Shown: positions 5,230 to 12,092 of the stretch, piece after piece
How positions within the stretch are numbered: the first letter of the stretch is position 1
How the letters are laid out: each line of letters begins with the position of its first letter
Assembly: GCA_031279155.1 (NCBI GenBank)
Contig: JAITJB010000025.1
Coordinates: forward strand, 1-14,174
Reading direction: 5' to 3'
DNA: 14,174 nucleotides
Source: Deltaproteobacteria bacterium
GTDB lineage: Bacteria; Desulfobacterota; Desulfarculia; Adiutricales; Adiutricaceae
Notes under the pieces: model-generated
Told to the model about the DNA's origin: nothing
Database searches by the model: none
What the model saw: the letters and a program-made list of their open reading frames with translations, nothing else
Translations under genes and position numbers: made by a program

Positions 5230-7191
5230 ATGAGCGAAACCAACGATAAAATTAACCCGGCCGCCACTCCTCAGGCCAATATCGCCGCCCCACCAGCTGC
5301 TCCGGAGGCCTACGATCTAGTTGTCACTCCGCTGGCTGAAAGTAGCGGCCCCATCTCTCTTAACGAGCTCATCTCTCAGATAAGTTCCGGGCTTCAGCTA
5401 TTTGTGGTGGCCCTAAAAAATAACGGCTTGTACCCCTCAAATTCTCGCATCCGCAAAGAATCATTTATAAGACTCTACACCTGGCTCAACGCCTTCTTAG
5501 AAGAGCACGAGACCTTAAGGCTGTTTGTCGATCCCGACATCCTTCTATTCCAGGGCGTGGTTGTCCACCGCGATAACCCCAATGAACCCAACCTAATTTT
5601 CCCACTTTTTCGAGATGGCTTGCAATGGCTGGAATTCCACGAGGGCTTAAGCCAAGAAGAGCTGGAGATCTTTTTAGGCCTTTTAAACCGCTATCGAATA
5701 CTCAGGGAAGATGACGAAGACGATCTGGTAACGGCCATGTGGGGGGCGGACTTTCAGTCAATTAAATACAAAACCGCCAACGAATTTTGGGACATAGATC
5801 CCGTTACCGAGATAGCCGCCTTAACGGCTGGCCCGGGCTTGTCGCCTGGCCAGAGTTCGGCTTTTGCCCTTGAGCAAGGCACCCAAGGAGGTCCTGCCGG
5901 CATTACCGCCCTCTTTGAGCTAGCCGATAACATATCCTCTGATGACCGCAGATCTCGCCAGGTCATCCCCAACCTCCCGGACCTACAAAAACTCCCCGGC
6001 GGCCCTACGACCTTTACGAGAGGCGAGTCTCTTGAAGCCGAAGATCTAAAATTCTTTAGAAGCTTAGAACTCCAAGATAATGACCGCAAGAGCTTAGACG
6101 ATCTCTTAACCAAAGAGGGCCGGGCCTTAACCTTAATGGAGAGCTTAGAGCCGGTCTTAGATCTACTTTGGCGACTTAGGACTTTGGCCCAATCGCAATA
6201 TATCCTGGCCTTTATAGCTGAATCAGTTAAGTTTTCCTTGGCCGCCGGAGCCTTTACCGAAACCAAAAATCTCTTGGCCCGCCTATCTCAAATAACCTCC
6301 CGGGCCGCCCCCCGCCTCGAGGGGGTGGAAGCCGATTTTTACCGAAGGCTAAGTTCTTACGAGATCTTAAGCGGCCTGGCCCTCTTCAAGCAGTCTTCGA
6401 CTCACAACTACCAAATCGAAAAAGAAGCCCTAGCCTTAGATGATGTGCTAGCCGTAATCCCGCCCCAAGCTATCAAAGACTTAGCCCAGGTGGCCTCAGA
6501 AGCGGCTGAGCCTTGGGTAACGACCCGTTTACTTTACGCTATCGCCGCCCGCCAAGAGTTCGTAACGCCTGAGATAGGAACTTTCATCAACCAAACGCTA
6601 AAACCCCATACTCTGTTAGAGCTAATCGATATCCTCAAAGCCGATACCAATCGCCTGAATCTGTTATTAACCATCTGCCAGCATATGACCACGGCCATCA
6701 GGGAAGCTGCGGCCGTAACGTTACTAGAGCTCGACCCCAACTTAATCTCCAACCTAAGCTTTTTGTTAACTGAGGGCTCCCCCGGCTTAAGCAGCAAGAT
6801 CTTCTACCTTTTGGGCCTTAAACGTAGCCCGGTCGTGGAAAAAGCCATCTTAAACTTCTTGCGTTCTACCTATCAAGCCTCGATCATCCGAAGCGACGAC
6901 GCCATAATAAACGCTTACCGGGCTTTGGGCTTTTCGTCAACCTCTGAAGCGGCAGCCGATTTTTGTACGGAAGTACTAAACAAGAAAAACCTGCGCGCCC
7001 TCTTTGGCGAAGGCCCTAATATAGAGCTCATCCATCGCACTGGTAGCGCTCTAGCCCTCATCCTCATGGGCCGTGAAGAACAAGTCGCGCGCTCAGCCAA
7101 CAGTTTTTTTAAGGCTCTGCGCGTTGCCTCCAGGGGAGCGGAGGACGAAGCGGCTAAGGTCAGACGGCGCATTCCCCAAAGCGACCGGTAA
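5230..7191 (+). CDS. Large helical (HEAT-like) protein with N-terminal module shared with the HD-GYP neighbour
   Basis: I do not recognise a named family. The 653-residue product is soluble, with no signal peptide or membrane helix. Residues 1-40 are Ala/Pro-rich and probably disordered. Residues about 45-155 form a compact module (ALKNNGLYPSNSR, FVDPDILLFQG, FPLFRDGLQWLEF, LSQEELEIFLGLL) whose pattern matches the N-terminus of the HD-GYP protein encoded next. Residues about 200-270 are a Gly/Pro/Ser-rich linker. From about 275 the sequence is almost all amphipathic helices, and about 420-620 (IREAAAVTLLELDP, SSKIFYLLGL) look like HEAT-type repeats, a fold used for protein-protein scaffolding. 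The tail is basic. There is no catalytic motif. With its position between PilZ/GGDEF and HD-GYP genes, I infer a scaffold or regulator for the phosphodiesterase. ATG 5230 is the only reasonable start although its Shine-Dalgarno is distant. Confidence 0.75.
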   Translation: MSETNDKINPAATPQANIAAPPAAPEAYDLVVTPLAESSGPISLNELISQISSGLQLFVVALKNNGLYPSNSRIRKESFIRLYTWLNAFLEEHETLRLFVDPDILLFQGVVVHRDNPNEPNLIFPLFRDGLQWLEFHEGLSQEELEIFLGLLNRYRILREDDEDDLVTAMWGADFQSIKYKTANEFWDIDPVTEIAALTAGPGLSPGQSSAFALEQGTQGGPAGITALFELADNISSDDRRSRQVIPNLPDLQKLPGGPTTFTRGESLEAEDLKFFRSLELQDNDRKSLDDLLTKEGRALTLMESLEPVLDLLWRLRTLAQSQYILAFIAESVKFSLAAGAFTETKNLLARLSQITSRAAPRLEGVEADFYRRLSSYEILSGLALFKQSSTHNYQIEKEALALDDVLAVIPPQAIKDLAQVASEAAEPWVTTRLLYAIAARQEFVTPEIGTFINQTLKPHTLLELIDILKADTNRLNLLLTICQHMTTAIREAAAVTLLELDPNLISNLSFLLTEGSPGLSSKIFYLLGLKRSPVVEKAILNFLRSTYQASIIRSDDAIINAYRALGFSSTSEAAADFCTEVLNKKNLRALFGEGPNIELIHRTGSALALILMGREEQVARSANSFFKALRVASRGAEDEAAKVRRRIPQSDR

Positions 7192-7208
7192 GACTGACTT
7201 ATTGCTGC

Positions 7209-7287
7209 CTTAGCTTGCCTTAGCTTAGTTTAGTTTAGTTTAGTTTAGCTAAGCTTAGCTTAGCTTACCTTAGCCCCGTCTTAGCTT
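7209..7287 (+). repeat. TTTAG/TTAGC pentamer repeat tract
   Basis: Between the HEAT-like and HD-GYP genes lies a run of five-base units: TTAGC copies, then four TTTAG copies (about 7222-7245), then TTAGC again. It contains the perfect palindrome AGCTAAGCTTAGCT (7247-7260). The tract fills the whole gap upstream of the HD-GYP ribosome site, so copy-number change could alter expression of that gene. Confidence 0.6.
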
Positions 7288-7326
7288 ATTGACCAATCTT
7301 ACCTATCATGAAAATTGGAGATGTCG

Positions 7327-8790
7327 ATGGCCGAGAAAGAACCTTCAGATAAACACTCAACTGGCGAGATACTCTTATTTAACCTCTTCCGTCTCATCCA
7401 AGTAGTTAAGATCCATCAATCCAACAATAGGCTCTTCGCCGGCATTGTGGCCTTCTTTAGGGACGCTTTAACCAACGTCTGGTCAAGCGGCAGGCCAGCT
7501 GCTTTTTCCCTATACCGGGGCCGTTTTTATCTAAACGATGAACGCATAGTCTACACGCCTTCGATGTGGGCGACCTCGGTTAAGATGAGCGAGTTTTTCC
7601 AAGAGAGGGGTTTAAACGGCCTAAAATTTGACATCGTCGATGACTTAACTGACGACATGGTCGTCTCCATAGCCGATATCTTAAATAAGTCCAAGCGTTT
7701 CCCCGACCCTTACGCCTGGTTAACTCAGCAGCTAACCGATTCTCTTTCATTTGTCATCCCCTCCAAAGACGAGGACAATAAGTCGGTCGGAGGCAATGAT
7801 AACCAAGCTTCCGAAGGTGGCCGTACAAATATCTACCGCACCGAAGGTCAAGCTGAGATAAATCGCCAAGCACGACAGGTCTACTCCCAGGGCTTAACCG
7901 TCTTAAGGGCCATGATTGTCCGCTTAAGTGAAGGTAAGAAAGCCGGCATCCAAAAAGCCAAGCGCGTGGTCCAAGAACTCATAGACCTTATGAAAGATAA
8001 CTACCGGCTCTACCTGGCTCTGTCAACGGTCCGCGACCAAGGCGATCAGTTATTTACCCATAGCCTAAACGTAGCTGTCCTATCCATGGCTATAGGCCAA
8101 CGCCTTGGCTACACCAAAGCCGGGCTGGAACATCTGGGCATGGTGGCCCTGTTCCATGACTTTGGTAAAACCCACGACTTTATGTCAGCGGCTGAAAAGC
8201 CCGAAGCCCTTGAAGGGCACGATCTGGCCCTCATCCAAAATCACACCCTAGGTAGTATTGCTCGTATTGTTAGGCTTAACGCCAGCCACAGCGTTAAGAT
8301 GTCGATGCTCCTACCAGTTAACGAGCACCACATGGGACTAGATTTTACCGGTTACCCAAAGACCAAGCGGACTAGACCGCTCTCTTTAAGCGGTAGAATC
8401 TTAGCCGTGGCCGACCAATACGACGCCATGACCTCCTGGCGGCCCTGGCGTGAAACGCCCTTAAGCCCGCCCATGGCCATTAAGACCATGGCCAATTCCA
8501 AGGGCCAGCAGCTCGATCCATCGCTCTTAAAGCTCTTCATCGAGATCTTAGGGCCTTGGCCGGTGGGCAGTATCTTAGTTTTAAACACCCGGCAGTTAGC
8601 CTTAACCGAAGCCTCCCTACCTGGCGAGGGCCCCTACCCTCCAGCTTTCTTACTGGTCAAAAACGCCAACGGCACGGTTAACCGAGGGGAAAATATTGAT
8701 CTGTCTGGGAAAAACGGTACTAAGCCCTACATCATCGGAACCTTAAGTCCCGTAGCTTACGGGCTCCAAGCGGCTGACTATTTGCTGTAA
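7327..8790 (+). CDS. HD-GYP-type phosphodiesterase with N-terminal partner module
   Basis: HD-GYP domains hydrolyse cyclic di-GMP (or cyclic dinucleotide relatives) with a binuclear or trinuclear metal centre. In the 487-residue product the domain spans about 225-410: H245 (FTHSLNVAVLS), HDFGK (277-281), H306 (QNHTLGS), HHMGLDFTGYP (334-344), and VADQYDAMTS (361-370). All expected metal ligands appear present. The signature differs from the usual HHExxDGxGYP: Glu is Met336 and the Gly after Asp is Phe340, so specificity or activity may differ. Residues about 15-125 form a module similar in pattern to that of the upstream 653-residue protein (HQSNNRLFAG, FSLYRGRFYLNDERI, FFQERGLNGLKF, LTDDM), followed by a charged linker (145-180). 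ATG 7327 is preferred because GGAG (7317-7320) is 6 bases away; ATG 7321 is too close. It lies 135 bases after the upstream gene and probably belongs to the same transcript. Confidence 0.87.
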   Translation: MAEKEPSDKHSTGEILLFNLFRLIQVVKIHQSNNRLFAGIVAFFRDALTNVWSSGRPAAFSLYRGRFYLNDERIVYTPSMWATSVKMSEFFQERGLNGLKFDIVDDLTDDMVVSIADILNKSKRFPDPYAWLTQQLTDSLSFVIPSKDEDNKSVGGNDNQASEGGRTNIYRTEGQAEINRQARQVYSQGLTVLRAMIVRLSEGKKAGIQKAKRVVQELIDLMKDNYRLYLALSTVRDQGDQLFTHSLNVAVLSMAIGQRLGYTKAGLEHLGMVALFHDFGKTHDFMSAAEKPEALEGHDLALIQNHTLGSIARIVRLNASHSVKMSMLLPVNEHHMGLDFTGYPKTKRTRPLSLSGRILAVADQYDAMTSWRPWRETPLSPPMAIKTMANSKGQQLDPSLLKLFIEILGPWPVGSILVLNTRQLALTEASLPGEGPYPPAFLLVKNANGTVNRGENIDLSGKNGTKPYIIGTLSPVAYGLQAADYLL

Positions 8791-8812
8791 ATTTTTGGCT
8801 TCTTATCTATTA

Positions 8813-8881
8813 CATCTTGGCCGCATCTTGGCTATTCTTGTCCGCATCTTGTCCGCCTTTTTGCCACCATCGGACCATCGG
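8813..8881 (+). repeat. 11-base CATCTTGGCCG repeats and an ACCATCGG duplication
   Basis: Just after the HD-GYP stop, units CATCTTGGCCG, CATCTTGGCTA, TTCTTGTCCG and CATCTTGTCCG run in tandem (8813-8855). An exact 8-base tandem pair ACCATCGG follows at 8866-8873 and 8874-8881. The palindrome GCCCGGGC (8881-8888) and a T-rich stretch come next and might help end transcription. The rest of the 8791-9077 gap contains the attenuator-like leader annotated separately. Confidence 0.5.
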
Positions 8882-9014
8882 CCCGGGCTTTATTTTTAAG
8901 TAGCATTGGTGTTATTCTAGGCCTAGTTTTTTTAGGCTGTAAACGCTTCTTCTATGGCCATAAGTACTATGGCCCAAAGTTATTAAAGGCTATCTATAAC
9001 CCTAAGGCCTAAAA

Positions 9015-9060
9015 CCGGATAGAGCCTTGGGGCTTTTTTCTATCCCGGCGTCAACCGGGA
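9015..9060 (+). terminator. Terminator/attenuator-like hairpins in the leader of the DUF1847 gene
   Basis: AGAGCC (9021-9026) pairs with GGCTTT (9031-9036, one G-U) around a TTGG loop, running into T6 (9034-9039): an intrinsic terminator shape. The flanks GGATAG (9017-9022) and CTATCC (9040-9045) can pair instead, and TCCCGG (9043-9048) can pair with CCGGGA (9055-9060) just before the ribosome site at 9066. These stems compete with one another. It may end the HD-GYP transcript or attenuate the DUF1847 gene, since hardly any room for a promoter remains downstream of it. Confidence 0.45.
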
Positions 9061-9077
9061 ACCATGGGAGGTTAACC

Positions 9078-9902
9078 GTGGCTACTGCCAAATCTGACAA
9101 ATCTGTCAAATCTACTAAATCAACCAAACCCGCCAAAGAGACTAAGAAAGAGCAGAAAAAAAATGCTCAAGCTAAGCCTCAAAGTAAGGCCAAGGAGAGC
9201 GCCAAGGAAAGCCAGGCTCAGGAAAGTGGGGCCAAGCTCGATCTTTTAAGCTGCTCTGAGTGCGCAACTCGCAACTGTTACCGCAATGACAGTCACTACC
9301 CCTCGTTTTGCTTGACCGAAGCTAACGAGCTGGGCGCGAAAGACTCTAAAGAGCTCTACATTGGGGATAACGAGGACGCTAGACTTCTTAAAGCGGCGGG
9401 CGAAATAGAAACCGAGTTTTACGGCCGTATGACGAGATTGGAAGAGACCGTAAGCTTAGCCAAGCGCTTGGGAGTTAAGAAACTGGGCATTGCTTCCTGC
9501 TTTGCTCTTATAAATGAGTCGAGTGTTTTAGCTAAATGCGTCCGCTCTGCCGGCATCGAGGTTATGACGGCTATTTGCAAAATCGGCTCCATCGATAAAG
9601 GCGATTTAGGCGTCCCCGATGAGATGAAGCTTCTGCCTGGCCATAAAGAGGCTAACTGTAACCCGGTCCTCCAAGCCCGCGTCTTAAACGAATGGGGCTC
9701 GGAGTTTAACGTCTTAATGGGTCTGTGCGTGGGCCACGACGCCCTCTTTAACCGCTATAGCCAAGCCCCGGTGACCACCTTGGTGGCTAAAGATCGGGTC
9801 TTGGGCCATAACCCGGTCCAGGCCATCTATCTGTCCAAGACCTTTTACGCTCGGGTGCTCGATTACTCAAAGTTCCCAAAGTCTAGGCTAGCGAAAAAGT
9901 AA
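9078..9902 (+). CDS. DUF1847-family cysteine-rich (metal-binding?) protein with lysine-rich tail
   Basis: GTG 9078 is chosen because GGGAGGT (9066-9072) sits 5 bases upstream; the product is 274 residues. Residues about 56-260 match my memory of DUF1847: a four-Cys cluster (C59, C62, C67, C78 in CSECATRNC...SFC), IETEFYGRMTRLEE, LGIASCFALI, an EANCNP motif (C194), EFNVLMGLCVGHD (C217, H220), and KDRVLGHNP. The cysteines suggest bound metal or an iron-sulfur cluster; the biochemical role of the family is unknown to me. The odd part is residues 1-55: 14 of the first 50 residues are Lys, one every third position from 5 to 23, mixed with Ser, Thr, Ala and Glu and no aromatics. This resembles a histone-H1-like disordered tail and is not part of the family core. 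The protein is cytoplasmic, with no signal peptide or membrane helix. It is convergent with the DegT gene. Confidence 0.8.
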   Translation: MATAKSDKSVKSTKSTKPAKETKKEQKKNAQAKPQSKAKESAKESQAQESGAKLDLLSCSECATRNCYRNDSHYPSFCLTEANELGAKDSKELYIGDNEDARLLKAAGEIETEFYGRMTRLEETVSLAKRLGVKKLGIASCFALINESSVLAKCVRSAGIEVMTAICKIGSIDKGDLGVPDEMKLLPGHKEANCNPVLQARVLNEWGSEFNVLMGLCVGHDALFNRYSQAPVTTLVAKDRVLGHNPVQAIYLSKTFYARVLDYSKFPKSRLAKK

Positions 9903-9910
9903 GGGCGCTT

Positions 9911-9960
9911 AAGTTAAGCTCAGTCAAGGCAATCTCAGTCAAGTTAAGCTCAGTCAAGGC
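9911..9960 (+). repeat. Exact 20-base direct repeat, period 30, between convergent genes
   Basis: AAGTTAAGCTCAGTCAAGGC occurs at 9911-9930 and again at 9941-9960, separated by AATCTCAGTC, which itself repeats the CTCAGTC part. The pair is flanked by GGGCG (9903-9907) and CGCCC (9966-9970), so the whole block can close as a large stem-loop between the two converging genes. Confidence 0.6.
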
Positions 9961-9993
9961 AAGAACGCCCCAAAATAAGCTTAGGCTACGACC

Positions 9994-11133
9994 TCACGCC
10001 ACGACCTCATGGAGGGACTCAACTACGTATTTTTGATCCTCGTAACTTAAGCCCGGGTATATGGGCAGACAGATCTGCCGGGGCGCCAGCTTCTCTAAGG
10101 CCGGAAGAGGGCTTAGTGGATGAGCCAAAAATTGCGGGTGACTGGTCCATAGGGGCTGAAGGTTTCCGGCGGTAGCGTAGACCTCGCCGGCTAAGGCCAC
10201 GCCAAAATCTTCCCTGAGGCGGGCTTTGATCGCGCCCCGATCCACGCCCTCAGGCAGTATGGCCATGTACTTATAATACGAGGGCTTTAAGCCCTCTTGG
10301 GGGATTACGGCCTTAACTGGTCCATTTGAAAGCAAAGCATCGTAGATGGCGGCGGCTTTGCGCCTTTGGGCCAGTATCTCATCGGCCTTGGCCATCATGC
10401 GGAGTCCTAAGAGAGCATGTATCTCTGAAGGCCTAAAGTTGAGGCCAAAATTTTGGTGGATGTTGGAGCCCGGCGCATTCTGACCATGCTGGCGCAAAGC
10501 CAAAAGTCTTTCGTAGAGTTTGGGATCGCTAGTTGTCACCATGCCGCCTTCGGCGGTGGTTAAGACCTTGGTGGGAAAAAAAGAAAAGGCGCCAGCGAAT
10601 CCTAAGGATCCGGCTTTTTGGCCGTAAATTTCTGCGCCATGGGCGTGGGCCGCATCCTCAATTAAGGCCGCGCCATGACTTTGGGCTATCTCTTTAATCT
10701 TCTCATACGATTTAGAGATAAAGCCGCCCACGTGAACTAAGACCACGGCCTTGGTGTCAGGCCGCATCTTTCTGGCTAGATCGTCAGCATCCATCTGGTA
10801 ATCATCGATATGGCAATCAACTAAGATTATCTTAGCCCCGCTGGCTATGGCCGCCATGGCCGTAGCCATAAAGGTGTTGGCGGTTATGGCAACCGATCCC
10901 CCTTCGACCTCTAGGGCTCTAAAGATCATCTCTAAAGCGGCTGTTCCGTTGGTTGCGCCGCAGGCGTAAGGGGTAGTGATAAACTTAGCAAATTCATCCT
11001 CAAACTTTTTAACATTCGGCCCCATGGCCAGTTGGCCAGTTAAAAGCAGGCGCCTTAACTCTTCTGTTATAAAATCTGCGTCATTTTGACCAAATGGAAT
11101 TTTTAGGATCGGAACCCTTAGCGGTACGGCCAT
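9994..11133 (-). CDS. DegT/DnrJ/EryC1/StrS-family PLP-dependent sugar aminotransferase
   Basis: This family transfers an amino group, usually from glutamate, to nucleotide-linked keto sugars for surface polysaccharide, lipopolysaccharide or glycan synthesis. The 379 residues are the usual length. Visible motifs: GATNGTAAL (59-67) for the PLP phosphate, EDAAHAHG with D160 for the pyridine nitrogen, FSFFPTKVLTTAEGGM with the Schiff-base K189, and LGLNFRPSEIHALLG. ATG 11133 has AGGGA about 8 bases upstream on its strand. No sugar-biosynthesis genes adjoin it here, so the substrate cannot be named. Just after the stop the 9-base ACGACCTCA sequence is duplicated (9988-9996 and 10001-10009), a small 13-base-period tandem duplication across the stop codon. 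Confidence 0.93.
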   Translation of the reverse strand: MAVPLRVPILKIPFGQNDADFITEELRRLLLTGQLAMGPNVKKFEDEFAKFITTPYACGATNGTAALEMIFRALEVEGGSVAITANTFMATAMAAIASGAKIILVDCHIDDYQMDADDLARKMRPDTKAVVLVHVGGFISKSYEKIKEIAQSHGAALIEDAAHAHGAEIYGQKAGSLGFAGAFSFFPTKVLTTAEGGMVTTSDPKLYERLLALRQHGQNAPGSNIHQNFGLNFRPSEIHALLGLRMMAKADEILAQRRKAAAIYDALLSNGPVKAVIPQEGLKPSYYKYMAILPEGVDRGAIKARLREDFGVALAGEVYATAGNLQPLWTSHPQFLAHPLSPLPALEKLAPRQICLPIYPGLSYEDQKYVVESLHEVVA

Positions 11134-11192
11134 AATAATATCCCTATTTAAAATTTAAAATGCTACCAGGCTAAACGCCAGCAGCCAAAATT

Positions 11193-11227
11193 ATCCCATA
11201 AAAAGGCCGGGCCTGGGATTATTTTTT
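11193..11227 (+). terminator. Weak hairpin plus T-run upstream of the sugar aminotransferase
   Basis: ATCCCA (11193-11198) pairs with TGGGAT (11214-11219) across a 15-base GC-rich loop, followed by TATTTTTT (11220-11227). It has the form of a terminator on the plus strand, where it could stop antisense reading from the DegT side before rpe. The stem is short. Confidence 0.3.
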
Positions 11228-11231
11228 GGGC

Positions 11232-11259
11232 TTGAAAATGACAGGGGTCATGTTATAAT
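11232..11259 (+). promoter_or_regulatory. Sigma-70-type promoter (TTGAAA-N16-TATAAT) ahead of rpe
   Basis: TTGAAA (11232-11237) and a perfect TATAAT (11254-11259) are 16 bases apart, the best promoter match in the window. Transcription would start near 11266 and give a leader of about 126 bases before rpe. The spacer holds a dyad ATGAC-AGGG-GTCAT (11238-11251), well placed for a repressor. It would drive the rpe, aminotransferase and UPF0104 run. Confidence 0.6.
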
Positions 11260-11380
11260 GAATTAGTTTTCTAGGATATGTTTATAAGAATTCATACTAT
11301 TTTTTAATCATTTAGTTTTTTACGCCTTAAAAAACTTTCTTCTTTCTTTAAGACAAACTAAAGGCCTAGCTTGGCCACTA

Positions 11381-11386
11381 TATAAT
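11381..11386 (+). promoter_or_regulatory. Second TATAAT just before the rpe start codon
   Basis: A perfect -10 hexamer ends 5 bases before ATG 11392, with only a poor -35. If used, transcription would begin at or next to the start codon. This matters because rpe has no visible Shine-Dalgarno in the 20 bases before its ATG, which would suit a leaderless message. Confidence 0.3.
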
Positions 11387-11391
11387 TTATT

Positions 11392-12051
11392 ATGTGTATC
11401 ATAGCCCCTTCGATACTCTCGGCCGACAGCGGACGTTTGGCCCAGGAAATCGCCGCCATGGAAGCCGCTGGGGCCGATTGGCTTCACCTGGATATCATGG
11501 ACGGCCATTTTGTACCCAACATAACCTTCGGGCCCTGGGTCGTTGAAATGGCCAAAAAGACCGCCAAAATCCCCCTAGACGTCCACTTGATGGTTTCAGA
11601 TCCCCTGACTTACGGCCCTATGTTTGCCAGGGCCGGGGCCGACATCGTGACCATCCACACCGAAGCAACTGTCCATCTCCACCGCGCGCTAACGGCCATC
11701 CGGGAGGCCGGGGCCAAACCGGGCCTCGTTTTAAACCCTGCCACCCCGCTTTCGGCAATAGAGTACTCATTAGATCTCGTGGATTTGTTAGTGGTCATGG
11801 GCGTAAACCCTGGCTTTAGCGGTCAACCTTTTATCGAGTCCACAACCCAAAAAGTTTCTAATTTAACTAAGTTTCTGCAAAGCCGTAAGCTAAACATTCC
11901 CATCGAGGTCGACGGCGGGGTTAACGACCAAAACGCCCCGCACTTAGCTAAAGCCGGGGCCACAGTCTTGGTGAGCGGATCGCATTTATTTAAGTCAAAA
12001 GATTACCGCGCAGCCATACTTAACCTCCGTAAACTATGTCAAAACCCTTAA
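11392..12051 (+). CDS. rpe: Ribulose-phosphate 3-epimerase
   Basis: Interconverts ribulose 5-phosphate and xylulose 5-phosphate in the pentose phosphate and Calvin-type pathways, in the cytoplasm. The 219-residue TIM barrel has all family signatures: IAPSILSAD at the N-terminus, LHLDIMDGHFVPN with metal ligands H32 and D34, DVHLMV with H65, VVMGVNPGFSGQPF (usually VMSVNPGFGGQ) and EVDGGVN with catalytic D174, then VSGSHLF for phosphate binding. Length is normal and nothing is missing. The start at 11392 is fixed by the conserved N-terminus although no ribosome site is visible. The class IV aminotransferase follows after 41 bases, so they are likely co-transcribed. Confidence 0.96.
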   Translation: MCIIAPSILSADSGRLAQEIAAMEAAGADWLHLDIMDGHFVPNITFGPWVVEMAKKTAKIPLDVHLMVSDPLTYGPMFARAGADIVTIHTEATVHLHRALTAIREAGAKPGLVLNPATPLSAIEYSLDLVDLLVVMGVNPGFSGQPFIESTTQKVSNLTKFLQSRKLNIPIEVDGGVNDQNAPHLAKAGATVLVSGSHLFKSKDYRAAILNLRKLCQNP

Positions 12052-12092
12052 AACAATACTTTTAATATTTATTTTCTAAGGAGATAATCCTA

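Noticed and set aside
5754..6266. 170-residue minus-strand frame inside the HEAT-like gene
   Set aside because: Antisense to a clearly coding gene; Ser/Lys/Arg-rich composition typical of a mirror frame.
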